DNA from: Streptomyces sp. NBC_01445
Lineage (GTDB): Bacteria > Actinomycetota > Actinomycetes > Streptomycetales > Streptomycetaceae
Direction of reading: 5' to 3'
NCBI RefSeq assembly: GCF_035918235.1
Contig: NZ_CP109485.1
Span: 3,720,001 to 3,784,000, forward strand
Length of the DNA: 64,000 bases
The translations under genes were made by a program, and so were the position numbers. Below the pieces are notes generated by a model, which made no database searches, had not been told where the DNA came from, and saw only the letters and a list, made by a program, of their open reading frames with translations. This document shows, piece after piece, positions 28,898-38,900 of the stretch (position 1 is the stretch's first letter; each line of letters begins with the position of its first letter).

Positions 28898-29989
28898 TCA
28901 GCGCCCCTGTTCGTACTGCCTCAGCTGCTCCGTGCTGATCATGCTCGTGTCGAAGAGGCTGGTCTCGTCGAGCGCCGTCGGCTCGTGCGCCACCTGCGGC
29001 TGCGCGTAGCCGGCCTGACCCTGGTCGTAGCCCTGCTGCTGGTGCTGCTGATAGGCGTACGGATCCTGCTGCTGGTACGCGTACGGGTCCTGCTGGTACA
29101 CCGCGTACGGATCCTGCTGGCCATACGGCTGCTGCTGGTGCTGCTGGTACCCGTACAGGTCCTGCTGCGGGTCATGCTGCTGCGTTGCGTACACCGGCTG
29201 CTGGGCCGGGATCTGCGGGGTCTGGATCTGCGGGGCCTGGGGGATCTCCCGGTCCGGCTCCGCGGGGGCGTTGCCGATCTCCGCGAGTCCGGCGAGGTAG
29301 TCGGCGTCGCTCGTATGCTGGCCGCCCGTGCCGTCCGCGCCGAGGGTGCCCAGCTCGTCGCTGGCGACCCGGCCCTGGAGCGTGTGCCGGCCACGGCCGA
29401 CCGCCTCGAGGGTCTTGGCGAGCACCGCCTCGAAGGCACCGAGCTTCACGTCCACGTACGAGTCGGCGTCGCGGCGCAGGGTCTCGGGGTCGTGGCTGCG
29501 CTCGGGGGCGTCCTCGTCCTCGTAGCCCTGGGCGTCGACGCCGGGGCCGGTGCCGAGGAGCTTCTCGCGGCCGCGGCCCACGGAGCCGAGGGTCTTGGTG
29601 AGGACGACCTCGAAGTTGGCGAGCTTGGAGTCGACGTAGTCGTCGGCCTCCGCGCGGATCTCCTCGGCCTCCTTGCGGGCCTCGGTGAGGATCCGCTCCC
29701 CTTCGTCCTGGGAGCGGCGGGCGACCTCGGTGTCGGAGATCAGCGAACCGCGCTCGGCGTGCGCCGCCTCGATGATCCGGTCGGCCTCCTGACGGGCCTG
29801 CTCGACCATCTGCTCGCGCCCGCCGATCAGCTCCTCGGCCTGCGCGAGGGAGCCGGGCAGTGCCTGGCGCACCTCTTCGAGCATCGCGAGCAGGTCGGCG
29901 CGGTTGACCACGCACGAGGCCGACATGGGCATGGACCGGGCATTGCCGACCGCGGCGACGATCTCGTCGAGCTTCTTCTGCACGTCCAC
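28898..29989 (-). CDS. DivIVA-like coiled-coil protein with Gln/Tyr-rich tail
   Basis: 363 residues. N-terminal VQKKLDEIVAAVG and CVVNRADLLAMLEEVRQALP, then long coiled coil (QARQEADRIIEAAHAERGSL...RILTEARKEAEEIRAEADDY) resembling DivIVA and ATP-synthase b. Two related segments, DDYVDSKLANFEVVLTKTL and DSYVDVKLGAFEAVLAKTL, show an internal duplication. The tail is Gln/Tyr/Pro-rich with QQDPYAY repeats. Usually annotated as a cell-division initiation protein in Streptomyces; role unproven. Start: GTG 29989 preferred by family; a TTG at 30031 is possible. Confidence 0.75.
   Translation of the reverse strand: MDVQKKLDEIVAAVGNARSMPMSASCVVNRADLLAMLEEVRQALPGSLAQAEELIGGREQMVEQARQEADRIIEAAHAERGSLISDTEVARRSQDEGERILTEARKEAEEIRAEADDYVDSKLANFEVVLTKTLGSVGRGREKLLGTGPGVDAQGYEDEDAPERSHDPETLRRDADSYVDVKLGAFEAVLAKTLEAVGRGRHTLQGRVASDELGTLGADGTGGQHTSDADYLAGLAEIGNAPAEPDREIPQAPQIQTPQIPAQQPVYATQQHDPQQDLYGYQQHQQQPYGQQDPYAVYQQDPYAYQQQDPYAYQQHQQQGYDQGQAGYAQPQVAHEPTALDETSLFDTSMISTEQLRQYEQGR
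29020..29170 (-). repeat. In-frame tandem repeat coding Gln/Tyr-rich units
   Basis: Degenerate 18-24 bp units of the type GGATCCTGCTGGTACGCGTA recur from about 29040 to 29165, encoding QQDPYAY, QQDPYAVY and YQQHQQQ blocks. Unit number probably varies between strains. Confidence 0.6.
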
Positions 29990-30062
29990 CGTGTGCTCGC
30001 CACTCTCTACAGGGGTGTTGGAGACGGACAAGGCGACTGTACGGCCAACTGGCGCCCCGATG

Positions 30063-30542
30063 TCACTTCTTGGGGAGGCGCTGGGTGAGGGCCTCGAAGA
30101 CCACCGGCGGCACCAGGTGGGAAACGTCGCCGCCCCAGGCCGCGACCTCCTTGACCAGGGACGAGGACAGGAAGCTGTACGTCGGGTTGGTGGGGACGAA
30201 GAGGGTCTCCACGCCCGTGAGGCCGTTGTTCATCTGGGCCATCTGCAACTCGTAGTCGAAGTCGCTGACGGCGCGCAGGCCCTTCACGATGGCCGGGATG
30301 TCGCGCTGCTTGCAGAAGTCGACGAGCAGTCCGTGGAAGGACTCGACCTCGACGTTGCCGAACTCGGCGGTGACCTCGCGGATCAGCTCGATCCGCTCCT
30401 CGATCTCGAAGAGGCCCTTCTTCGACTGGTTGATCATCACCGCGACGTGCACGACGTCGTAGAGCTTGGAAGCTCGGCCGATGATGTCGAGGTGGCCATT
30501 GGTGATGGGGTCGAACGACCCCGGACAGACGGCGCGGCGCAA
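30063..30542 (-). CDS. coaD: Phosphopantetheine adenylyltransferase
   Basis: 159-residue CoaD, penultimate step of coenzyme A synthesis. Nucleotidyltransferase motif [16 protein letters not shown] and the ISSTxV-type motif as [30 protein letters not shown] is the substrate-binding loop. TTG 30542 is chosen: it gives the usual [11 protein letters not shown] start and has GAGGGA six nt upstream; longer in-frame starts have no match. 26 bp after rsmD. Confidence 0.94.
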   Translation of the reverse strand: MRRAVCPGSFDPITNGHLDIIGRASKLYDVVHVAVMINQSKKGLFEIEERIELIREVTAEFGNVEVESFHGLLVDFCKQRDIPAIVKGLRAVSDFDYELQMAQMNNGLTGVETLFVPTNPTYSFLSSSLVKEVAAWGGDVSHLVPPVVFEALTQRLPKK

Positions 30543-30568
30543 CGTGAGTCCCTCGCTCTCCGGTCCGG

Positions 30569-31171
30569 TCACGGTGCGTCCTCGCACGTGACGGTGCTCT
30601 TCAGGGCGGCGCGACCGTACCAAAACGTTCCCTCGCCGTAGCGACGGGACCTCAGTGCCTCAAATCCGTCCGGCCACGGGAAAACACCGCCCCTGGTGCT
30701 TCGCTCCACGGTGACGAGCGCTTCGTCCGCGAGCCAGCCCCCCGAGGCGAGTGTGAGCAGAATCTCCCGAAGATCGTCGTCCGGGACGACATAGGGAGGG
30801 TCGAGAAAGACCAGGTCGTACGGGGTGGCGGGGGCCGGACCGTGAACGATCTGTTCCGCTTTGCCCGCTCTGACCTCGGCGCCGGGGAGGCCGAGGGACT
30901 TCACGTTCTCGCGGATCGTGCGGACCGCGCGGGCGTCGGCCTCCACCAGGAGCGCGTGTCCCGCGCCGCGTGACAACGCCTCCAGGCCCACGGCGCCCGA
31001 GCCGCCGTACAGGTCGAGCACGCGCTCGCCGTCCAGGGGGTCGCCGCCGAGCAGCGACTGCCAGGTGGAGAAGAGGGCTTCGCGCGCCCGGTCGGACGTG
31101 GGGCGGGTGCCGTTGCCCGGCGGGACGGACAGGCGACGTCCGCCGGCCCGGCCGGCGATCACGCGGGTCAT
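30569..31171 (-). CDS. rsmD: 16S rRNA (guanine966-N2)-methyltransferase RsmD
   Basis: 200-residue RsmD. Start [14 protein letters not shown], Rossmann motif [20 protein letters not shown] and catalytic DPPY ([10 protein letters not shown]) are all present. Conserved partner of coaD. Part of recG-rsmD-coaD on the minus strand. Confidence 0.93.
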   Translation of the reverse strand: MTRVIAGRAGGRRLSVPPGNGTRPTSDRAREALFSTWQSLLGGDPLDGERVLDLYGGSGAVGLEALSRGAGHALLVEADARAVRTIRENVKSLGLPGAEVRAGKAEQIVHGPAPATPYDLVFLDPPYVVPDDDLREILLTLASGGWLADEALVTVERSTRGGVFPWPDGFEALRSRRYGEGTFWYGRAALKSTVTCEDAP

Positions 31172-31223
31172 CTGAGTCCTAGTGGAGAAGGGGTCGAGGG
31201 GACGTGCGGGGACCTCCAGTTTG

Positions 31224-33443
31224 TCAGCCCTTGTCGAGGTACTGCTCGCGCTCCTCGTCCAGGAGCGCGTCCAGGGCCGTGCGCAGGCCCGGCAGGTGTT
31301 CCAGATCCGGGTCGGCGGCGACGACTTCCGTGGCCTCCTGGCGGGCCTCGGCGATGATCTCCTCGTCCTCGATGACGGCGAGCATGCGCAGGGACGAGCG
31401 CACCCCGGACTGGGCCTGGCCGAGGACGTCGCCCTCGCGGCGCTGCTCCAGGTCGATACGGGAGAGCTCGAACCCGTCGAGCGTGGCGGCCACGGCGCCG
31501 AGGCGGGCGCGGGCCGGGCTGGCCTCCGGCATCTCGCTGACGAGGAGGCACAGGCCCGCCGCCGAGCCACGGCCGACGCGGCCGCGCAGCTGATGGAGCT
31601 GGGAGACGCCGAAGCGGTCGGCGTCCATGATCACCATGGCTGTGGCGTTCGGCACGTTCACCCCGACCTCGATGACGGTGGTCGCGACCAGGACATCCGT
31701 CTCGCCCGCGGCGAAGCGGCGCATCACTGCGTCCTTGTCGTCGGGCTGCATCCTGCCGTGCAGAACCTCCACCTTCAGCCCGCGCAGGGCGCCGTGGGCC
31801 AGCTCCTCGGCCACGTCCAGAACGGCGAGCGGAGGCCGCTTCTCGGCCGCGTCCTCGGCGGACTCCTTCTTGGCCCCCTTGCCCTTCTTCCCGCCCTGCT
31901 CCTCCTCGTCGCCGATGCGCGGGCAGACGACGTACGCCTGATGCCCGTTCTCCACCTCCTCGCGTACGCGCTCCCAGGCGCGCGCGAGGAAGTGCGGCTT
32001 GTCGGCGGCGGGCACGACATGGGTGGCGATCGGCGAGCGCCCCGCGGGCAGCTGGTCGAGGACGGACGTCTCCAGGTCACCGAAGACCGTCATCGCGACC
32101 GTACGGGGAATGGGGGTGGCCGTCATGACCAGCAGGTGCGGGGGCTGCTTGCCCTTGCCGCGCAGGGCGTCGCGCTGCTCGACGCCGAAGCGGTGCTGCT
32201 CGTCGACGACGACCAGACCCAGGTCGTGGAACTGGACCTTGTCCTCGATCAGGGCGTGCGTCCCGATGACGATGCCCGCGTCGCCCGTGACGAGGTCGAG
32301 AAGGGCCTGACGGCGGGCCGCGACGCCCATGGAACCGGTGAGCAGAACCACCTTGGTGGAGTGCTCGGCGCCCCCGAGCATCCCGCCCTCGGCGAGCTCG
32401 CCCATCATCTCGGTGATGGAGCGGTCGTGCTGCTGGGCGAGGACCTCGGTCGGCGCGAGCATCGCGGCCTGCCCGCCCGCGTCGACGACGGCGAGCATGG
32501 CGCGCAGGGCGACCATGGTCTTCCCGGAACCGACCTCTCCCTGGAGCAGGCGGTGCATCGGGTGTTCGGTGGCGAGGCCGTCGAAGATTTCCTTGGAGAC
32601 CTTCTGCTGGCCGTCGGTGAGGGTGAAGGGGAGCTTCGCGTCGAACGCCGTGAGCAGGCCGTCCGGGCGGGGGACGCGGGCCACGGCTGGCAGCTGCGCG
32701 TCGGCGAACCGCCGCCTGGCGAGGGCGACTTGGAGGACGAACGCCTCGTCCCACTTGAGGCGGGCGCGGGCGTCGGCGATGTCCGCCTTCGTGTGGGGCC
32801 GGTGGACCTTCAGGAGGGCCTCGGGCAGCGGGACGAGACCGCGGCCCTCGCGCAGGGAGTCCGGCAGGGGGTCGAGGGCCTCCTGGGCGCTGGGCAGCAC
32901 CATGTCGACGGCCTTGGCGATCTTCCAGGACTCCAGCTTGGCGGTGGCCGGGTAGATCGGGAGGAGGGCGCCGGCCCAGGAGCCGATCGCCTCGTCGGCC
33001 TCGCCCGCGTCCAGGGCGTCGGCCCGCAGCAGCTCGTACGCCGGGTGCGCGAGCTGCATCTTGCGGTTGAAGACGGAGGCCTTGCCCGCGAACATCGCGC
33101 GCGTGCCGGGCAGGAGGTCCTTGTGCGGCTTGTGGATGCCGCGGCCGAAGAAGACCAGCTGGAGCTGGCCGCTGCCGTCCGTGATGGTCACTTCGAGGCG
33201 CTGGCCCGCGCCACCGTTGAACCTCAGGATGCGGGCGCTCGCCACCTGGGCGACCACGGTGACGTGCTCGTCGAGGGGCAGGTCGGCGAGGCGGGTGAGC
33301 TCGCCGCGCTCCGCGTATCTGCGCGGATAGTGGTGGAGCAGGTCACCGACCGTGTGCAGGCCTAGGTGCTCGGCCATCACCTTGGCGGTGGCGGGACCGA
33401 GCGCTTTCTTCAGCGGTTCTTCGAGCGCGGGCACGGAATTCAT
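31224..33443 (-). CDS. recG: ATP-dependent DNA helicase RecG
   Basis: 739-residue branch-migrating helicase. N-terminal wedge/OB domain (LLHHYPRRYAERGELT; ITDGSGQLQLVFFGR), Walker A LLQGEVGSGKTMVALRA near 295-310, DEQHRFG (DExH box), MTATPIPRT, and late [18 protein letters not shown] Lys/Glu-rich insertion (GGKKGKGAKKESAEDAAEK) sits in the helicase C-terminal half and is common in actinobacteria. ATG 33443 chosen; an ATG 21 nt upstream is also possible. Confidence 0.95.
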   Translation of the reverse strand: MNSVPALEEPLKKALGPATAKVMAEHLGLHTVGDLLHHYPRRYAERGELTRLADLPLDEHVTVVAQVASARILRFNGGAGQRLEVTITDGSGQLQLVFFGRGIHKPHKDLLPGTRAMFAGKASVFNRKMQLAHPAYELLRADALDAGEADEAIGSWAGALLPIYPATAKLESWKIAKAVDMVLPSAQEALDPLPDSLREGRGLVPLPEALLKVHRPHTKADIADARARLKWDEAFVLQVALARRRFADAQLPAVARVPRPDGLLTAFDAKLPFTLTDGQQKVSKEIFDGLATEHPMHRLLQGEVGSGKTMVALRAMLAVVDAGGQAAMLAPTEVLAQQHDRSITEMMGELAEGGMLGGAEHSTKVVLLTGSMGVAARRQALLDLVTGDAGIVIGTHALIEDKVQFHDLGLVVVDEQHRFGVEQRDALRGKGKQPPHLLVMTATPIPRTVAMTVFGDLETSVLDQLPAGRSPIATHVVPAADKPHFLARAWERVREEVENGHQAYVVCPRIGDEEEQGGKKGKGAKKESAEDAAEKRPPLAVLDVAEELAHGALRGLKVEVLHGRMQPDDKDAVMRRFAAGETDVLVATTVIEVGVNVPNATAMVIMDADRFGVSQLHQLRGRVGRGSAAGLCLLVSEMPEASPARARLGAVAATLDGFELSRIDLEQRREGDVLGQAQSGVRSSLRMLAVIEDEEIIAEARQEATEVVAADPDLEHLPGLRTALDALLDEEREQYLDKG

Positions 33444-33665
33444 TTCACACCATGGCTCTGACATCGGTGGCTCGCGAACCCATGAACCGCGGCTCCGAAC
33501 GTCGGCAAAGCACGGGAGTCGCGGCGCGCCTTTCGGGCACCGGGCAGGGCTTGTCCGTCATGCATCCGCATCAGCGGACGAGTGGTGAGCCATCGCGTCT
33601 ACGCAACGGCCGAGTCACTGCACGCCACGCCACTGATTCTCGGACTCATCGACAAGGAGACGCTC

Positions 33666-35336
33666 TCACTCGACACCGATGAGCATGAGCGCGGAGTTCC
33701 GCCCGCCCCGGTAGACCACGGTGTCGACGGCCAGGTACGTCTCGCGTACATGCCGTTCGAGCCGCTCGGCGACCTCGTCCGGCACGTCGTCGCCGAGGAC
33801 GAGGGTGACCATCTCGCCGCCCGCGGCCAGCATCCGGTCGAGGGTCGTACGCGCCGTCCGCGTGACGTCTTCGCCGATCACGGCGACGTCCCCGTCGATG
33901 AGGCCGAGGAAGTCCCCGGCCTGGCAGATGCCGGCCATCGTCCACGACTGCCGCTCGGCGACGGCCAGTTCGGCGTAGCGGGTCGCGCCGGCCGCCGACG
34001 TCATCGCGACGACGTCCTCGTCGAAGCGCCGCTCCTTCTCGTGGACGGCGAGCGCGGCGATGCCCTGGATCGCGGACCGGGTGGGGATCAGGGCGACCCG
34101 CACGCCTTCGGTGCGGGCCTGCTCGGCCGCGGCGGCGGCGGTGTGGCGCAGCTCGGCGTCGTTCGGCAGGAGCACCACTTCGCGCGCGTGCGCCCGCCGG
34201 ATCGCCTCGACCAGTTCCCCGCTGCCGGGCGCCTCGCCGGGCCGCTCGGGTACCACGGTGGCGCCCGCCTCGCAGTACAGGCCGGCGAGCCCGTCTCCCG
34301 GGACCACGGCGACGATCGCGCGCTGGGCGGGTTCCCCGGCGGGCGCGGAGCCGGTGGTGGGGTGCGTCATATGGGCGTCGCCCACGGCGAAGTGCGTGAT
34401 GCGGATGCGGTACGGCCGGCCGGCCTCGACGCCCGCCTCGACGGCGGCGCCCGCGTCGTCGACGTGCACATGGACGTTCCACAGTCCGTCGCCGCCGACG
34501 ACGACGAGGGAGTCGCCGAGGCCGTCGAGCCGGGTCCGCAGCCGCGCCACGGCCTGGTCGTCGGCCTCCAGGAGGTAGATGACCTCGAAGGCGGGCCCTT
34601 CGCCGTCCGCACACTCCAGCGGCTGGTCGGCGGCCACGCGCGCGTGGTGCACGCCACGGGCACGCGGAGGTGCCACCGGATCGCCCGACAGCGCCTCGGT
34701 CAGCGCACCGAGAACGGCCACGAGCCCGCGCCCGCCCGCGTCCACGACACCCGCGCGCCCCAGGACCGCCAGCTGCCCCGGCGTCGCGTCGAGCGCCGCG
34801 CGGGCACCGTCGTACGCGGCACGGGCCACGTCACGGCAGTCGCCGCCCGGCCCGCCGGAGATGTCGGCGGCGTCCGCAGCAGCGGCGGCCACCGTCAGGA
34901 CCGTGCCCTCCACGGGGTGCGCGACCGCCTCCCGGGCGGACTCGGCGGCCCGGCGCAGTGCGCGGCGCAGGCCGTGCCCGTCGGCCCTTTCGCAGTGATC
35001 CGCCTCACCGTCGATGTCGCCCGCGAGCACCTGGGCCATGCCGCGGAGAAGCTGAGCGAGGATCGTTCCGGAGTTTCCGCGGGCCCCGATCAGGGCTCCG
35101 TGGGCCATCGCGTGGACGACTTCGGGAAGCGCGGGCGGTGCGGGTTCGAGACCCGTGAAGACGGCTTCCACGGCCTGTACGGCGGACTCGACGGTCAGGT
35201 ACAGATTGGTGCCTGTGTCCCCGTCCGCGACGGGATAGACGTTGATCGCGTCGATCTCCTCGCGGTCCCGCCCGAGCGCCTCCAGGGCCAGTGCGCACCA
35301 GGCGCGCACCGCGTGGACGTCGAGCACCTGCGGCAC
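33666..35336 (-). CDS. DAK2-domain fatty acid kinase-like protein (FakA/YloV family)
   Basis: 556 residues. N-terminal DAK2 (dihydroxyacetone kinase-type) nucleotide domain with NVYPVADGDTGTNLYLT and HGALIGARGNSGTILAQ, a middle domain, and a C-terminal FakA-type region (IFQAGDFLGLIDGDVAVIG-like stretch; GGEMVTLVLGDDV). Relatives phosphorylate FakB-bound fatty acids for phospholipid synthesis. GTG start with GGAGG six nt upstream. Same strand as recG, 222 bp apart; divergent from rpmB, as in many actinobacteria. Confidence 0.85.
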   Translation of the reverse strand: MPQVLDVHAVRAWCALALEALGRDREEIDAINVYPVADGDTGTNLYLTVESAVQAVEAVFTGLEPAPPALPEVVHAMAHGALIGARGNSGTILAQLLRGMAQVLAGDIDGEADHCERADGHGLRRALRRAAESAREAVAHPVEGTVLTVAAAAADAADISGGPGGDCRDVARAAYDGARAALDATPGQLAVLGRAGVVDAGGRGLVAVLGALTEALSGDPVAPPRARGVHHARVAADQPLECADGEGPAFEVIYLLEADDQAVARLRTRLDGLGDSLVVVGGDGLWNVHVHVDDAGAAVEAGVEAGRPYRIRITHFAVGDAHMTHPTTGSAPAGEPAQRAIVAVVPGDGLAGLYCEAGATVVPERPGEAPGSGELVEAIRRAHAREVVLLPNDAELRHTAAAAAEQARTEGVRVALIPTRSAIQGIAALAVHEKERRFDEDVVAMTSAAGATRYAELAVAERQSWTMAGICQAGDFLGLIDGDVAVIGEDVTRTARTTLDRMLAAGGEMVTLVLGDDVPDEVAERLERHVRETYLAVDTVVYRGGRNSALMLIGVE

Positions 35337-35583
35337 CTGCGCCTCCTAGAGCAGCCGAACTGGCATCGCAGCGTAGACCCCGGAGGGGGTTCCTCCGGAA
35401 GAGGGCCCGGGACGGCAACCGGGTCAGCCATGGTAGTTTCGTTCTACCGAAGCAGCCGTTGTATGCTGCTCCGGTTGCCCGATATCCATCGGGCCTTCCC
35501 CTGGCACCGCCACTCAGATCCTCCGATCCGATCCCGGCATGCCGGGATCAACCGTAAGTGCATCTGAAGTCTTGGAGTGACCC

Positions 35584-35769
35584 GTGGCTGCCAACTGCGA
35601 CGTCTGCGGCAAGGGGCCGAGCTTCGGCAACAACATTTCGCACTCGCACCGCCGTACGTCCCGTCGCTGGAACCCGAACATCCAGCGTGTGCGTGCAGTG
35701 GTCGGGCGGACGCCGAAGCGGCTCAACGTCTGCACCTCGTGCATCAAGGCCGGCAAGGTCTCGCGCTGA
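35584..35769 (+). CDS. rpmB: 50S ribosomal protein L28, zinc-binding form
   Basis: 61-residue L28 beginning (M)[24 protein letters not shown] and CTSC pairs form the zinc site, so it is the Cys-containing paralogue. GTG start preceded by TTGGAG. Monocistronic with its own terminator. Confidence 0.96.
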   Translation: MAANCDVCGKGPSFGNNISHSHRRTSRRWNPNIQRVRAVVGRTPKRLNVCTSCIKAGKVSR

Positions 35770-35805
35770 CGTAACGCGTAGCGCGGCCACCTAGCTGGTT
35801 GCTTG

Positions 35806-35839
35806 AAGGACCGGTCCCCTCGGGGACCGGTCCTTTTTT
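35806..35839 (+). terminator. Rho-independent terminator of rpmB
   Basis: AAGGACCGGTCCCC (35806-35819) pairs with GGGGACCGGTCCTT (35822-35835) and runs straight into six T residues (35834-35839), the only textbook stem plus T-run seen in the window. Confidence 0.9.
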
Positions 35840-35910
35840 ATGCCGTGAAGAGTCCCGGCTCTTTATGCCGTGAAGAGTCCGGCTCTTCATGTCGGGAAGA
35901 GTCCCGGCTG
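35840..35910. repeat. Three tandem 22-25 bp hairpin-forming repeats
   Basis: ATG(C/T)CG(T/G)GAAGAGTCCCGGCT(CTT) is repeated at 35840-35864, 35865-35888 and 35889-35910. Each contains GAAGAG...CTCTT self-complementarity. They end 14 bp before the AfsR-like ATG, so they form its leader. Confidence 0.7.
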
Positions 35911-35924
35911 CCACAATCTGCCCA

Positions 35925-38900
35925 ATGCGCTTCGGCATCCTCGGCCCCCTCGACGTACGCGCCCCCGACGGCACCCCGCTGGACCCCGGCGGTCCGCGTC
36001 CGCGCGCACTGCTGACGCTGCTGCTCCTGGAGGCGGGCCGGACCGTTTCCGCCGAGCGCCTGATCGACGGTCTGTACGGGGACGAGCCCCCGGCCGGCGC
36101 CGCGAACGCGCTCCAGTCCCAGGTCTCACGGCTGCGCAAGCGGCTCTCCCTCGATATCGAGGCGACCCCGGCGGGCTACCGGCTGGCCGTCGGCCCGGAC
36201 GACGTGGACGTGCACCGCTTCGAGCGGCTGGCCGCCGAGGGCGAGCGGTCGCTCTCGTCCGGGGACCCTTCCCTGGCGTCCGCACTCCTCGGGGAGGCGC
36301 TCGGGCTCTGGCGCGGACCCGCGCTCGCCGATCTCCCCGCCGCCTTCGGCAGCCGTCTCGACGAGATCAGGTTCACCGCCGCCCAGACCCGTATCGAGGC
36401 GGAACTCGCGCTCGGCTCGGGTGGCGGTCTCGTCCCTGAGCTGCGGGAACTGATCGCCGCACACCCCCTCAGCGAGCGCCTCTACGGTCAGTTGATGCGC
36501 TCCCTCCACGCGGACGGGCGGCCGGCAGAGGCGCTCGCCGTGTACGAGGAGGTGCGCCGCGTCCTCGCCGACGAGCTGGGCGCCGATCCGTCGGCGGAGC
36601 TCTCGGCGCTGCATCTGGAACTTCTTCGGGGGCGGGAACCCGCGCGCGGGCGGGGCGTTCCCGCGCAGCTGACCCGATTCGTCGGGCGGACGGAAGAACT
36701 CTCCCGGATCGACTCGCTGCTCGCGGGGTCCCGGCTCGTGACGCTGACGGGTCCGGGCGGGGCGGGCAAGACCAGGCTCGCGGCCGAGGCCGCGCGGGAC
36801 AGAGCCGACGTGTGCTGGGCCGAGTTGGCGCCCCTCGCTGACGGGGAGCAGATGCCGTACGCGCTGCTCGCGGCGCTCGGGGTGCGTGAGGGGTTCCGGG
36901 GGCCTCAGGGGGATCCGGTCGCGCGGCTGATCGACGCGCTGGAGGGGCGCGACGTGCTGCTCGTGCTCGACAACTGCGAGCATCTCGTCGACGACGCGGC
37001 CCGCACGGCGGTCGTGCTGCTCGGCGCGTGCCCCGGGCTGCGGATCCTCGCCACGAGCCGGGAGGCGCTCGGCATCACCGGTGAGGCACTGTGCCCGGTG
37101 CCGCCGCTCGCGGCCGGTCCCGCCGCGCGCCTTTTCATGGACCGGGCGGCCGCTGTACGGCCCGATGCCGACCTGCACGCGCGCGTGGAGGCCGTTCACG
37201 GGATCTGCGAGGCCCTCGACGGACTGCCGCTGGCGATCGAACTCGCCGCGGCCAGGCTGCGGACGCTCACCGTCGACGAACTCGCGGCCCGCCTCGGTGA
37301 CCGCTTCCGGCTGCTGTCCCGCGGCGACCGGACCAAGGCGCCCCGGCATCGCACGCTGCGCGCGGTCGTCGAGTGGAGCTGGGAGCTGCTCGACGGGGAG
37401 GAGCGGGATCTCGCACGGCGGATGGCCGTGTTCGCCGGAGGGTCGTCCGGGGGCGCCACGCTCGCCGCGGTCGAGGCCGTGTGCGGGGTGCCGTACCCGG
37501 AGGACCTGCTGGCCTCGCTCACGGAGAAGTCCTTCCTGGAGGCGGCCGGCGGGCGCTACCGGATGCTTCAGACCATCCGCGCGTTCTGCGCGGAGCACCT
37601 GGCCGACGAGGGGGAGTTGTCGCGGCTGCGGGACGCGCACGCAGCGTACTTCCAGGGACTGGCGGCGCAGGCGGAGCCGTATCTGCGCGGCGGCGGTCAG
37701 CTGCCGCGGCTGGCCGCGCTCGGGGCCGAGCAGGACAACCTGTCGGCGGCCCTGCGCCATCTCGTGCGCGCGGACCCGCATGCGGCGCTGCGGCTGATGG
37801 CGGACCTGTCCTGGTTCTGGCGGCTGCGCGGGCTGCACGGCGCGCATGTGCCGCTGGCGCGCGAACTGCTCGCGGCGCTCGGGGACGAGCCGCCGGAGGA
37901 CCTTGCCGAGGAGTACGTCCTGTGCGTGATCAACACGGTCACGGGCGAGGGCAACGACCCGCGTGAAACGGAGCGCCTGGCGCGCGCGGAGGCCGTGCTC
38001 GCATCCCGGGACCACGCGCTGCGGCGGCCGTTCGTGGTGGTCCTGTGGTCGGTGACGTACGGGCCGCAGCACGCCGTGCAGGAGCGGGTGCGCCGGCAGG
38101 TCGGTGAGGCGCCCTGGGGGCTCGCGCTGCTCGATGTCGGCCTGGGCTTCCAGGAGTGGTTCGCGGGGCGCCCCGTCACGTCGGAGGAGCATTTCGAGCG
38201 GGCACTCGACGGCTTCCGGGCGACCGGGGACCGGTGGGGCATGGCCAACTGCCTTGATCCGTTGGGCATGTTCGCGGACTGGCGCGGCGACCGGGAGCGG
38301 GCCCTGGCGCTCCTCGACGAGGGTCTCGCGCACGTGGCCGCGCTCGAAGCCCCTGAGGAGACCGCCGATCTGCTCCACCGGCGCGCATACGTCCTGCTCC
38401 ATCAGGGCCAACTCCGGGACGCCGCCGACCACTTCACGCGCTCCGCCGCGATGGCGCGTACGGCGGCCGTCCCCGACAAGGTGGCGAGCGCGCGGCGCGG
38501 GCTCGGCGATGTGGCGCGGATCAGCGGGGAGACGGAGCACGCGCGCGTGCACTACGAGGCGGCTCTCGAACTGTGCGCCGCGAACTGGTTCAGCGTCGGC
38601 GAGACCGTGCGGACCCTCATCGGTCTGGGCCGCGCCGCCCTCGCCGCGTCCCGGCCCGACGAGGCCCGCGACTGGTTCGAGCAGGGCCTCGCGCTCTGCG
38701 ACGGTCCCACGCGTGCACTCGAACTCGCCGATGCGGCCGAGGCGTTGGCCTCCGTGGCGCAGGATCCGCGCGAGGCCGCGGTGCTGCTCGGGGCCGGTGC
38801 GGGCCTGCGCGGCCGCACGCTCGCCGGGGACCCGGACGTCACCCCCGTAGAGGCGCGGGTCCGTGCGGCCCTCACTACGGAGACGTACGAGAAGGCGTTC

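Noticed and set aside
31182..33365. 727-residue open frame antisense to recG
   Set aside because: Shadow; recG has complete helicase motifs.
33444..33665. Short open frames between recG and the DAK2 gene
   Set aside because: No ribosome site, composition or motif support; 222-bp spacer only.
36126..38552. 808-residue open frame antisense to the AfsR-like gene
   Set aside because: Arg/Pro/Gly-rich shadow without motifs; the + strand gene has four recognisable domains.
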